A stretch of 64,000 nt of DNA from CAWBVG01 sp963792175 (lineage in GTDB: Bacteria > Acidobacteriota > Vicinamibacteria > Vicinamibacterales > CAVVIG01), in NCBI GenBank assembly GCA_963792175.1, contig CAWBVG010000040.1, forward strand, positions 1-64,000, in the 5' to 3' direction. The position numbers and the translations under genes were made by a program. A model generated the notes under the pieces. The model ran no database searches. It was not told the origin of the DNA and was given only the letters and a program-made list of their open reading frames with translations. This document shows positions 56,851-64,000 of the stretch, piece after piece (the first letter of the stretch is position 1; each line of letters opens with the position of its first letter).

Positions 56851-58721
56851 TACTTCCGTTCCAGCCCGAACCCGACCGGCATCGCGGATGATAGCGCAAT
56901 CGGCAGCTTGCCGCCGATGGCCGCCTCCCCCGCGATCGCCCGGACGGCGGACGCTTCAGCCATGTCGTAGAAATCGTATGTGAGCAGCACCGCCGGCAGC
57001 TCCGGAATTGCCGCCGCGACATAGGGATTACCGAAGAACGTCGTCACCATCGGCGTGCCCGCCTGCGAGGCCGCGCGTCCGACGTCCCGCAGCAATCGGA
57101 CCAACGGCTCCGCGAGGTCCAGCCGGCCACTGCCAGACGATGCGCGCACGTAGACCGACACGACGATGGCGCCGTAGCGCGAGGCGGTGGAGCGGACGAG
57201 CGCAAGCTCGGCCAGCGGCGTGTGATCCGACAGCTCGATGGCCGTCACCTGCGGCCAGCGTTTCTTCAGTTCCGGAATGAACGTGCGGCCCGGCGCGGCG
57301 ATCTGCCAGCCTGATGGGTAATCGAGAACCGACAGATACAGGATGGGGGTGTCGCGCGAAACGGCGAGCGGCACCTGACGGCGCTCGTCTTTGACGAGCG
57401 TGATCGAACGGGTGAACGCCTCCTGAGCGACCGCCTGATGCGTGCGGCTGCCGACGCGCTCCGGCACGGCGTCGAGGTCAATCGCGCGGCGCACGTGCAG
57501 GCCGACGGACGCCTTTGCGCGCAGCACGCGCTCCACCGACTCGTCGAGGCGCGCCTCGCTGATCCGTCCAGCGGCCATCGCCGCCTTCACGCCCTTGAAC
57601 GCGGCGATCGGATCCGGCGAGTGCAGCACGAGATCCGCGCCGCCGAGAACGGCGCGCACCGCGCCTTCGCCGGGCGGCAGCATCTTCGCCACGGCGTCCA
57701 TCGACATCGAGTCGGTGTAGACGAGGCCGCCGAATCCGAGCTCGTCGCGCAACAGGCGGCGCAGCACCGGCGCGCTGAACGTCGCCGGCGTCGACGGCGT
57801 GGGATCGAGCGCGGGGAGCTCGATGTGCGCGGCCATGACGGCGCCCGCTCCCTGCTCGATGCCAAACTTGAACGGCACGAGCTCCAGCCGATCGAGCCGG
57901 GCGCGGTCGAACGTCACCACCGGCAGACCGATGTGACTGTCGACGTCGGTGTCGCCGTGCCCGGGGAAATGCTTGATCGTCGCGATCATCCCGCCGTCGC
58001 GCGCGCCCTGAATGTAGGCGGCGACGAGCCCGGCGACACGCGCCGGATCCTCGCCGTAGGATCGCGTGTTGATCACGGGGTTGCGCGGGTTGTTGTTCAC
58101 ATCGGCCACCGGCGCGAAGTTCACGTGGATCCCCATCGCCCGCGACTCGACAGCGGTGATCCGTGCTTCTTCCCTCACCAGCCGCACGTCGTCTCCGCGT
58201 GCGATCGCCCCCATCGCCATCTGCCGCGGAAACGCGGTGGCGCCGGACAGCCGGAACCCGGCGCCGGTCTCGAAGTCGGCGGTGTTCAGCAACGGGACAG
58301 CAGACATCGCCTGCAGGCGATTGACGAGAAACGCCGCCGACAGCGGCTGACCGAGAATCACCGTGCCGTAGCCAGGATTCAGCAGAACCGGCGGCGCAGG
58401 CTGCGACGCGCCAAACACATGGAAGCCGCTCACGTGGTATTCGCGTACGAGGCGCGCCAGCGATTCGAACGTGTCGCTGTCGCTGCTGAGATAGTTCGAT
58501 TCGAACGTCGGTACGATCAGCTGGCCGATTTTTTCGTCCAGCGTCAGCTTCTTCCGGGTTTCGGTCACCCACCGCTCGGCGGCCTGGTCGAGGACGAATG
58601 GATCGCGCGGCGCGGCGACGAGAAGCGAGACCACGAAGACACAAAGACACGAAGAAACACACGAAGAAGAAACAGATCTTCTTCGTGATTTCGTGGCTTC
58701 GTGGCCACGGCTGCGGCACAT
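56850..58721 (-). CDS. glycoside hydrolase family 3, NagZ-like
   Basis: The product has the GH3 barrel with KHFPGHGDTDVDSHIGLP (the NagZ signature with the general-acid His/Asp pair), VNFAPVADVNNNP, and YTDSMSMDAV carrying the nucleophile Asp. A C-terminal alpha/beta sandwich domain (residues ~400-620) is present, as in larger secreted GH3 enzymes. It releases beta-linked N-acetylglucosamine or glucose. The N-terminal 40 residues (RSVSSSCVSSCLCVFVVSLLVAAP), including the apparent signal peptide, are encoded by a word-iterated hairpin (58622-58721), so the natural start could be nearer residue 40. Confidence 0.85.
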   Translation of the reverse strand: MCRSRGHEATKSRRRSVSSSCVSSCLCVFVVSLLVAAPRDPFVLDQAAERWVTETRKKLTLDEKIGQLIVPTFESNYLSSDSDTFESLARLVREYHVSGFHVFGASQPAPPVLLNPGYGTVILGQPLSAAFLVNRLQAMSAVPLLNTADFETGAGFRLSGATAFPRQMAMGAIARGDDVRLVREEARITAVESRAMGIHVNFAPVADVNNNPRNPVINTRSYGEDPARVAGLVAAYIQGARDGGMIATIKHFPGHGDTDVDSHIGLPVVTFDRARLDRLELVPFKFGIEQGAGAVMAAHIELPALDPTPSTPATFSAPVLRRLLRDELGFGGLVYTDSMSMDAVAKMLPPGEGAVRAVLGGADLVLHSPDPIAAFKGVKAAMAAGRISEARLDESVERVLRAKASVGLHVRRAIDLDAVPERVGSRTHQAVAQEAFTRSITLVKDERRQVPLAVSRDTPILYLSVLDYPSGWQIAAPGRTFIPELKKRWPQVTAIELSDHTPLAELALVRSTASRYGAIVVSVYVRASSGSGRLDLAEPLVRLLRDVGRAASQAGTPMVTTFFGNPYVAAAIPELPAVLLTYDFYDMAEASAVRAIAGEAAIGGKLPIALSSAMPVGFGLERK

Positions 58722-58722
58722 G
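58622..58722. repeat. word-iterated hairpin, cgaagac type, overlapping a gene start
   Basis: cgaagacac and acgaagaaac words (58625-58670) are followed by ttcttcgtg and ggcttcgtggcc words. The element is read through by the GH3 frame and supplies its first ~35 codons. Confidence 0.75.
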
Positions 58723-58756
58723 CGCCGATGGTAGCACGCACGCTACAATGCGGCCG

Positions 58757-59269
58757 ATGACTCCCGCGAGCGACGCCGAACACAAGGCGGCCGCACCAGG
58801 CTCGGTGCGGTGCTTCGTCGTCACCGTCAGCGACACGCGGACCGAGGACACCGATCGCAGCGGCCGCGCCATCGTCGATCTGCTGACCGCCGCGGGTCAC
58901 AACGCGGTCGGCCGAACGATCGTGAAGGACGAACCGGCGCTGGTGCGCGACACCGTCGAACGGCAGCTCGCCAACCCGGACGTGCAGGTCATCATCACCA
59001 CCGGAGGCACCGGCATATCGTCGCGGGACAGCACGTACGAGTCGGTGAGTGCGCTCCTGCAGAAACGGCTCGATGGTTTCGGCGAGCTGTTCAGGATGCT
59101 GAGCTATCAGGAGATCGGATCGGCGGCGATGATGAGCCGCGCCTCCGCGGGTCTCGCGTCGGGGAAGATCGTCGTCTCGCTGCCCGGTTCGGAAGCGGCG
59201 GTCAGGCTGGCGATGGAACGGCTGCTGATCCCGGAGCTCGGACATCTCGTGCAGCAGGCGTCGAAATGA
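58757..59269 (+). CDS. moaB: MoaB/MogA-like molybdenum cofactor protein
   Basis: The MoCF_biosynth fold is clear: VRCFVVTVSDTRTEDTDRSG at strand 1, LVRDTVERQLANPDVQVIITTGGTGISSRDSTYE (TTGGTG motif), and GLASGKIVVSLPGSEAAVRLAM. These proteins adenylylate molybdopterin before metal insertion (MogA) or bind it (MoaB). Two ATG (58748, 58757) are possible; neither has a good ribosome site. moeA begins 16 nt after the stop, so they form an operon for molybdenum cofactor synthesis. Confidence 0.9.
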   Translation: MTPASDAEHKAAAPGSVRCFVVTVSDTRTEDTDRSGRAIVDLLTAAGHNAVGRTIVKDEPALVRDTVERQLANPDVQVIITTGGTGISSRDSTYESVSALLQKRLDGFGELFRMLSYQEIGSAAMMSRASAGLASGKIVVSLPGSEAAVRLAMERLLIPELGHLVQQASK

Positions 59270-59285
59270 GACCTGGCGCTCGGCG

Positions 59286-60494
59286 ATGAGACCGTTCACG
59301 TCGACCATCTCCCTCGACGAAGCGCGACGCCGGCTCGACGCCAACGTGCGGCCGATCGAACGCATCGAACGCGTGCGCCTCGAAGAGTCGGCCGGACGTG
59401 TCGCCGCCGCCGATGTCGCTTCGCCGATCGACGTCCCTCCGTTCGCCCGATCGGCGATGGACGGCTACGCGGTCGTCGCGGCCGACACCGGGGCCGCCTC
59501 GCGCGAGGCCCCCGTCCGCCTCCGCCAGCTGGATCGCATTTTCACCGGAACCGTATCGACGCAGGTCGTCGCCCCCGGCACGTGCGCCGAAATCGCCACC
59601 GGCGCCCCGCTGCCGGCCGGCGCGGACGCGGTCGTGATGGTTGAAGAATCGGCGAAGGCGGACGCCGGTACGATCGATATCTTCGCCGCCGCGGCGGCCG
59701 GACAGAACATCGGCAAGCGCGGCGCCGACATTCGCGCGGGCGATCGCGTGATTGCGTCAGGCGACCCCGTCACACCCGGCCGCGTCGGGGCGCTCGCCGC
59801 CATCGGTTGCGTCGACGTGGAGGTGTTTGCGAAGCCGCGGGTTGCCATTCTTTCGACCGGCAACGAGGTCGTCCAACCCGGTGAGAGACTTCCGGACGGA
59901 CACATCTACGACGTCAACCGCTTCACGCTCGGAGCCATCGTTGCCGCACACGGCGGCGTGCCCGAGCGGCAGCGTGCGGCGCAGGACACGGTCGATGCGC
60001 TGCTGAGTGCGCTCGACGAGTGCGCGACGGCGGACCTGATCGTGTTCTCAGGGGGCAGTTCGGTCGGCGACCGCGATCTCGTGGTCGACGCCATCGCGGC
60101 CCGCGGCCAGATGATCTTTCACGGCATCGCCGTCAGGCCCGGCAAGCCCACGGCCTTCGCGCTCGTTGGAGCGACCCCCTTCTTCGGCATGCCCGGCAAC
60201 CCGACGTCGTGTCTGTCGAACGCGTACATCCTGCTGGTGCCGTTCCTGCGTGCGATCGCCCGCCTGCCGCCTTATGCGCCGCACACCCTGCGGCTGCCGC
60301 TCGGCCGGCGCATCGTGTCCGCCGCAAACCGGCACCAGTTCTATACCGTCCGCCTCCGCGACGGCGCCGCGTTCCCGGCGTTCAAAGGCTCGGGCGACAT
60401 CACGAGCCTGTCGATGGCCGACGGCTACATCGAGATCCCTGCCGACCAGAGCACCGTGGAAGAGGGCGCGACGGTCACCGTGACATTGTTTTGA
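59286..60494 (+). CDS. moeA: molybdopterin molybdenumtransferase
   Basis: The 402-aa protein has the four MoeA domains: an N-terminal region with PIDVPPFARSAMDGYAV, the ATGAPLPAGADAVV strand, the MPT-binding domain with ILSTGNEVV and VFSGGSSVGDRD, FFGMPGNPTSCL, and the C-terminal beta-barrel. It inserts molybdate into adenylylated molybdopterin. It follows moaB in the same operon. No molybdoenzyme gene is in the window. Confidence 0.95.
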   Translation: MRPFTSTISLDEARRRLDANVRPIERIERVRLEESAGRVAAADVASPIDVPPFARSAMDGYAVVAADTGAASREAPVRLRQLDRIFTGTVSTQVVAPGTCAEIATGAPLPAGADAVVMVEESAKADAGTIDIFAAAAAGQNIGKRGADIRAGDRVIASGDPVTPGRVGALAAIGCVDVEVFAKPRVAILSTGNEVVQPGERLPDGHIYDVNRFTLGAIVAAHGGVPERQRAAQDTVDALLSALDECATADLIVFSGGSSVGDRDLVVDAIAARGQMIFHGIAVRPGKPTAFALVGATPFFGMPGNPTSCLSNAYILLVPFLRAIARLPPYAPHTLRLPLGRRIVSAANRHQFYTVRLRDGAAFPAFKGSGDITSLSMADGYIEIPADQSTVEEGATVTVTLF

Positions 60495-60519
60495 AACAGG
60501 CACGTGGATGAGCTGACTG

Positions 60520-61242
60520 ATGAAGGTTCTTTCCAAGCTCACCACTTGGCGAATCGCGATGATCTTCGCATTGCTCGGCGCGGCTGGTCTCGGGCTGCGC
60601 GAGGTAGTGAACTCTTCGTCGTTCCAGTTGTTCGGAGACTATGTTGTCAGCGTCGACACAACCGAACGCGTGGTGGCACTGACTTTCGACGACGGGCCAA
60701 GTCCATGGCACACCCCAAAGGTTCTCAACGAACTCGATCAGCATCACATCAGGGCGACTTTTTTCATGATGGGCAGAAACGTCGAGCGGTACCCGGACAT
60801 CGCCCGTGACGTGCTGCGCCGCGGCCACGAAATCGGCAACCACTCGTACTCACATCCCAAACTCGTGCTGATGTCGCCGCGGCGTGTGCGCGATGAAATT
60901 GAGCGCACGGACAAACTCCTGCGTGACATCGGTGTGTCAGGCGAGATTCATTTCCGTGCGCCCCATCAAACGAAGTTCCTTGTCCTACCTTACGTGCTCG
61001 TCAGAATGGGCAAGCTCAATGTGATGGGTGACGTCAGTGCCGACGAGTGGAGGCAACAGCCAGCGGCCGTCATGACGCAGTCAATACTTCAGAACGTGCG
61101 ACCGGGGTCGATTATCGGCATGCACGATCCGGCCGGCGCGGAGAGTCTACGGACCCTCCAGAATATTCTCCCAGCGCTGATGGCCCAGGGCTATCGCTTC
61201 GAGACCGTGTCTGAACTGCTGCGCCGCCGCGCGAAGTCCTGA
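60520..61242 (+). CDS. polysaccharide deacetylase (NodB-type)
   Basis: The 240-aa protein has an N-terminal TM anchor (IAMIFALLGAAGLGL) and a NodB domain: VALTFDDGPSPWHT (catalytic Asp pair), HEIGNHSYSHPKLV (HxxxH zinc ligands), HFRAPHQTKF (RAP-like), and GSIIGMHDP (late His) near residue 205. It removes N- or O-acetyl groups from peptidoglycan or another polysaccharide outside the membrane. It starts 25 nt after moeA, but a link with molybdenum cofactor is unlikely. Confidence 0.9.
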   Translation: MKVLSKLTTWRIAMIFALLGAAGLGLREVVNSSSFQLFGDYVVSVDTTERVVALTFDDGPSPWHTPKVLNELDQHHIRATFFMMGRNVERYPDIARDVLRRGHEIGNHSYSHPKLVLMSPRRVRDEIERTDKLLRDIGVSGEIHFRAPHQTKFLVLPYVLVRMGKLNVMGDVSADEWRQQPAAVMTQSILQNVRPGSIIGMHDPAGAESLRTLQNILPALMAQGYRFETVSELLRRRAKS

Positions 61243-61251
61243 GCCCACGGC

Positions 61252-61322
61252 AGAACGCAAAGAGCGCAAAGAACGCAAAGAACAATTGGCTCTGCGGGCT
61301 TTGCGGTCTCTGCGGTCATCGT
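61252..61322. repeat. word-iterated hairpin, cgcaaagaa type
   Basis: Repeated cgcaaagaacg words followed by ctttgcggtctctgcgg. It lies between the convergent ends of the deacetylase gene and the zinc-ribbon membrane protein gene and may act as terminator. Confidence 0.6.
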
Positions 61323-61780
61323 CGGCCGATCCGCCGCTCGTACTCCTGCTCGAGCACGTCCGCGGTGTGGAGATCGAAGGCGCCGGCGGTTCGCGGGTAG
61401 GCTCCGCGGAACTCCGAGTGGCAGCGATAGCAGACGGTGAGATCCTTGAGCCGCCCGTAGACAACGAGATCGATGAGCGCCGCCGAGGCGAGGATGCCGT
61501 AGGCGATCAGGTCGCGGCCGAACCAGTAGAAGCCGGCGCTGATGAGAGCGCCGATGATGACCACCGTCAACCCGAGCTTCGGGTCGAAGTCTTTGCGGAT
61601 GTAGAACTCACCGCCGCCGCACACCGGGCACCGATCGACGGCGCGATCGGCCTTGAGCGCGTCGCTGACGTCGAGCGCCAGCTCGCGGCCACAGCCACCG
61701 CACTTGATCGCCGCCGGCGCCTCATCGGCGCGGACCGCCAGTCCGGCGTCGCATTTCGGACACCTCGCCAATATCTGCAT
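61316..61780 (-). CDS. zinc-ribbon membrane protein
   Basis: The start at 61780 (MQILARCPKC) is chosen because the 17 codons upstream are the iterated aattgggt words. There are two ribbon pairs (CPKC, CGGC) and a third in RCPVCGG, then two TM helices (LTVVIIGALISAGFYWF and LIAYGILASAALIDLVVYG) and a final CYRCHSEFRGAYP. 154 aa. This layout suits a small inner-membrane protein with cytoplasmic zinc ribbons of unknown role. It lies downstream of the ABC permease, overlapping its read-through end. Confidence 0.7.
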   Translation of the reverse strand: MQILARCPKCDAGLAVRADEAPAAIKCGGCGRELALDVSDALKADRAVDRCPVCGGGEFYIRKDFDPKLGLTVVIIGALISAGFYWFGRDLIAYGILASAALIDLVVYGRLKDLTVCYRCHSEFRGAYPRTAGAFDLHTADVLEQEYERRIGRR

Positions 61781-64000
61781 CTGGTAATTGGGGAATTGGG
61801 TAATTGGGTAATTGGTTGGGCAATCGTTCAATCAATGACCAGATTACCAGATCACCCAATGACCAACTGCGCGGCGCTCGGCGTCGAGTCCGAGCAGCTA
61901 GCCCCGCCCAGCCCCATTCTGTCGGCTCCAGCCGTGCGGCCCGCAGCGCCGGGAGATAGCTGGCCAGCATCGCCACGACACCGAGCCCCGCCGCCGCCAT
62001 CAGCAACGTCGACGGATCTCCAGGACTCAACCCGAAGAGCAGCGTGCTCGCGGTACGTGCGGCCGCCACGGCCGCCACGAGACCCACCACGACGCCCGCG
62101 CCCAGTAGAAGGCACGCCTCGCGCATCACCATGCGCACGACCTCGCCGCGATCCGCACCGAGCGCCATTCGTATGCCGATCTCATTGCGGCGGCGGGCGA
62201 CCATGTACGACATCACGCCGTACAGTCCGATCGTCGCGATCAGCGCCGCCAGGCCGCCGAAGATCCCTGACAGCGTCGCCATCAACCGCTCGCGAAGCAA
62301 CGATTCGGTCACCTGTTTCCGCATCGTGTCGAACTGCAGCACGATCGACGGGTTGATCTGGGCGACCGCGGCCGCCGCCTCCGACGTGACGGTCGTCAGC
62401 GGTGCGTTCGATCGCAACACCACCTGCATGAACGGCGACATGTCCTTGGGATCACCCTGCGCGGGTGGAAAGTAGCCGATCGGGCCAAACGGCTCGCGCA
62501 GGTCCGTGTACTTCGTGTCCTTGACGACGCCGACGATCTCGTAGAGCGGCCGGGGCGCGCCGGGCGGCTCTTCGATTTGAAAGCCCTGGCCGATCGGATT
62601 GCGATCCGCGAAGAACTTCTTCACGAACGATTCGTTGACGATCGCCACCTTCTTCGCGCGCGCGTGATCGATGCGATCGTCGAACGCGCGACCCAGCAGC
62701 ACCGGCGTTTCCAGCGTCCGGAAGTAGTCGGCGCTCACCGCGTTGAAATTGGGATGCTCCTTCTGCTTCTTTCCGTCGACCAGGATGTTGTTGTTCCACC
62801 CGCTGCCGCTGACCGGCACGATGAAGGCCTGGGCGGCGGCCTGCACGCCGGGCAGCCCGGCCAGGCGCGCGGTGATCTGCTCGAACGCTGGCGGCAGCTG
62901 TTCGGAGGCGATCCCGGTGCGGCGCAGATCGAGGCTGGCGATGACGACTCCGTCCTGCGCGAACCCCGGGTCGAGCATCGTCAGATTGCGGAGGCTGCGC
63001 ACGAACAGCAGCGCGCCGACCACGAGCACCAGCGACAACGCCACCTGCGTAATCACGAGAACCCGGCGCAGGCCGAAACGCTCGCGTGTGTCGGTGGATC
63101 CGCGGCTACCCGCTTTCATCGCGGCGCCCGGCGGGGTGCGAGTCGCGCGGATCGCCGGCAGGAGCCCGAACAACAGGCAGGTCGCCAGGGCGAGCGCGGC
63201 GGCAAATCCGAAGATCCGCCAGTCGAGGGAAAGCGTCACGAAAATGCGATTCGAGTCGGTGGTCAGAAAGCCGACCAGGAACTGGCTGAGCCACACCGCG
63301 ATAGCGGCGCCGCATCCCGCACCGATGGCCGCAAGCAGCAGGCTTTCGGCCAGCATCTGCCGGACGATGCGTCCTCGCGATGCGCCAATCGCCAGCCTGA
63401 CGGCGACCTCGCGCTCGCGGACGGTTGCCCTCGCGAGCATCAGGTTCGCGAGATTGGCGCAGGCGATCAACAGCACGACGCCGGTGGTCGCGAGCAGCAA
63501 CCACAGCGGCGACTCGTAATTGCGACGCAGCGACGACACGCCATTGCCGGCAGCGAACGCGCCCAGCTTGAAATTGAGATAGCTCTTCGCATCCTCTGCG
63601 CCGTAGCGCGTCGGGAGCGTGTTGCCGAAGATCGGCGGCGAAATCGACGCCAGCTGCGCGGTCGCCTTCTCGGCCGACCAATCACCTTTCAGTCGGCCGA
63701 ACACCGACAAGAACCAGGTGTCCGGCGCATCGAGCGCCGTACGGGCGCCGCGGCTGAGCGGCTCGGCGCACAGCGGCACGACGACGTCGAACGCGCGGCC
63801 GACTTCGACACCGAAAAAACCCGGCGGCGTGACGCCGACGATGTCGAAGGCGTGACCATCCAGTTGCAGAGCTGCGGCCAATCGCGGACGGGCTGCCGCC
63901 GAACTCGCGTTGCCAGAAGCCGTAGCCAATCACGGCGGGGGGCGCCGCGCAGCCACGGCGGTCGTCGTCCGGCGTCAGCGTGCGGCCCAGCAGCGGCGTG
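61722..64000 (-). CDS. ADOP/MacB-like ABC permease, 5' end outside window, frameshifted
   Basis: The gene enters from beyond 64000 (TPLLGRTLTPDDDRRG ... VIGYGFWQREFGG) and changes frame near 63885, then runs without interruption: MacB_PCD periplasmic domain (FDIVGVTPPGFFGVEVGRAF), FtsX helices (LIACANLANLMLARATVREREVAVRLAIGASRGRI), a second periplasmic domain (ASLDLRRTGIASEQLPP) and a second FtsX unit (LIATIGLYGVMSYMVARRRNEIGIRMALGA). After SYLPALRAARLEPTE the expected end is lost and the frame reads through hairpin DNA and over the zinc-ribbon gene to 61722. It is a tripartite efflux or lipoprotein-export type permease; no ATPase gene is in the window. Confidence 0.85.
61781..61868. repeat. 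word-iterated hairpin, aattgggt type
   Basis: Five copies of an aattgggt word (61785-61823) and the complementary accagatcacccaatgacc words form an imperfect hairpin, directly before the start of the zinc-ribbon membrane protein and inside the read-through end of the permease frame. Confidence 0.7.

Noticed and set aside
57438..58688. 416-aa plus-strand frame across the GH3 gene
   Set aside because: Antisense shadow; Arg/His-rich composition without domain pattern, while the minus strand carries the NagZ motifs.

Overview
The window is high-GC bacterial DNA that looks like an Acidobacteriota chromosome, most probably from the Vicinamibacteria. The clues are several soluble-domain-plus-TM serine/threonine kinases (one with a TolB-like propeller, one with a FlgO-like domain and TPRs), a MacB/FtsX permease of the ADOP type, many signal-peptide or twin-arginine proteins (amidase, amidohydrolase, TIM-barrel epimerase, M20 peptidase), PEGA and PilZ proteins, and low-complexity self-complementary intergenic elements. 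This placement is inference from gene content; no rRNA or marker gene is present.

Layout. 1-6.5 kb is a lower-GC, minus-strand accessory block: unknown proteins, an outer-membrane barrel next to a small unknown protein, and decayed genes (a two-TM protein, an S1/P1 nuclease). 6.7-9.4 kb holds a frameshifted kinase with a beta-propeller. 9.6-11.9 kb holds a truncated kinase, a 49-codon ORF and a broken large serine recombinase ending at a tRNA-Ser(CGA) gene whose 3' end is duplicated. The first ~11.8 kb may therefore be a genomic island. 12-13.8 kb holds tadA, a DUF4188 protein, a degenerate receiver and a small winged-helix protein. 14.3-28.5 kb is conserved-looking: porin plus PstS-like binding protein, TPR kinase, FAD monooxygenase, amidase, HEAT protein, coiled-coil/PilZ protein, and an amidohydrolase fused to a CYTH-like domain. 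28.5-41.7 kb holds a phosphodiesterase, a PEGA protein, tryptophan 2,3-dioxygenase, a NarX/NarL-type two-component pair, an epimerase, a hydrolase, a matrixin-like lipoprotein, and a DUF3500/HupE-N-like/amidohydrolase cluster. 42.0-43.4 kb is a heavily decayed mercuric-reductase-like gene. 43.4-56.6 kb holds a TPR/propeller protein with a Pro-Ala-Pro-Ile repeat, aquaporin Z, a DUF2092/Asn-Arg-repeat pair, a diadenylate-cyclase-like protein, a hybrid PAS/GAF histidine kinase with response regulators, an M20 peptidase, three tiny zinc-ribbon proteins, tRNA-Arg(ACG) and a GIY-YIG nuclease. 56.8-64 kb holds a NagZ-like GH3 hydrolase, moaB-moeA (molybdenum cofactor), a polysaccharide deacetylase, a zinc-ribbon membrane protein and an ABC permease that leaves the window.

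Two things run through the whole window. First, about 25 frameshifts break otherwise well-conserved genes, including tadA, which is normally essential; many lie at short homopolymers or beside GATC, so uncorrected sequencing indels are a serious alternative to pseudogenisation. Split genes are given here as whole spans. Second, intergenic spaces repeatedly hold imperfect hairpins built from an iterated 6-10 base word, a different word each time. Some of these supply start, stop or signal-peptide sequence to neighbouring genes.
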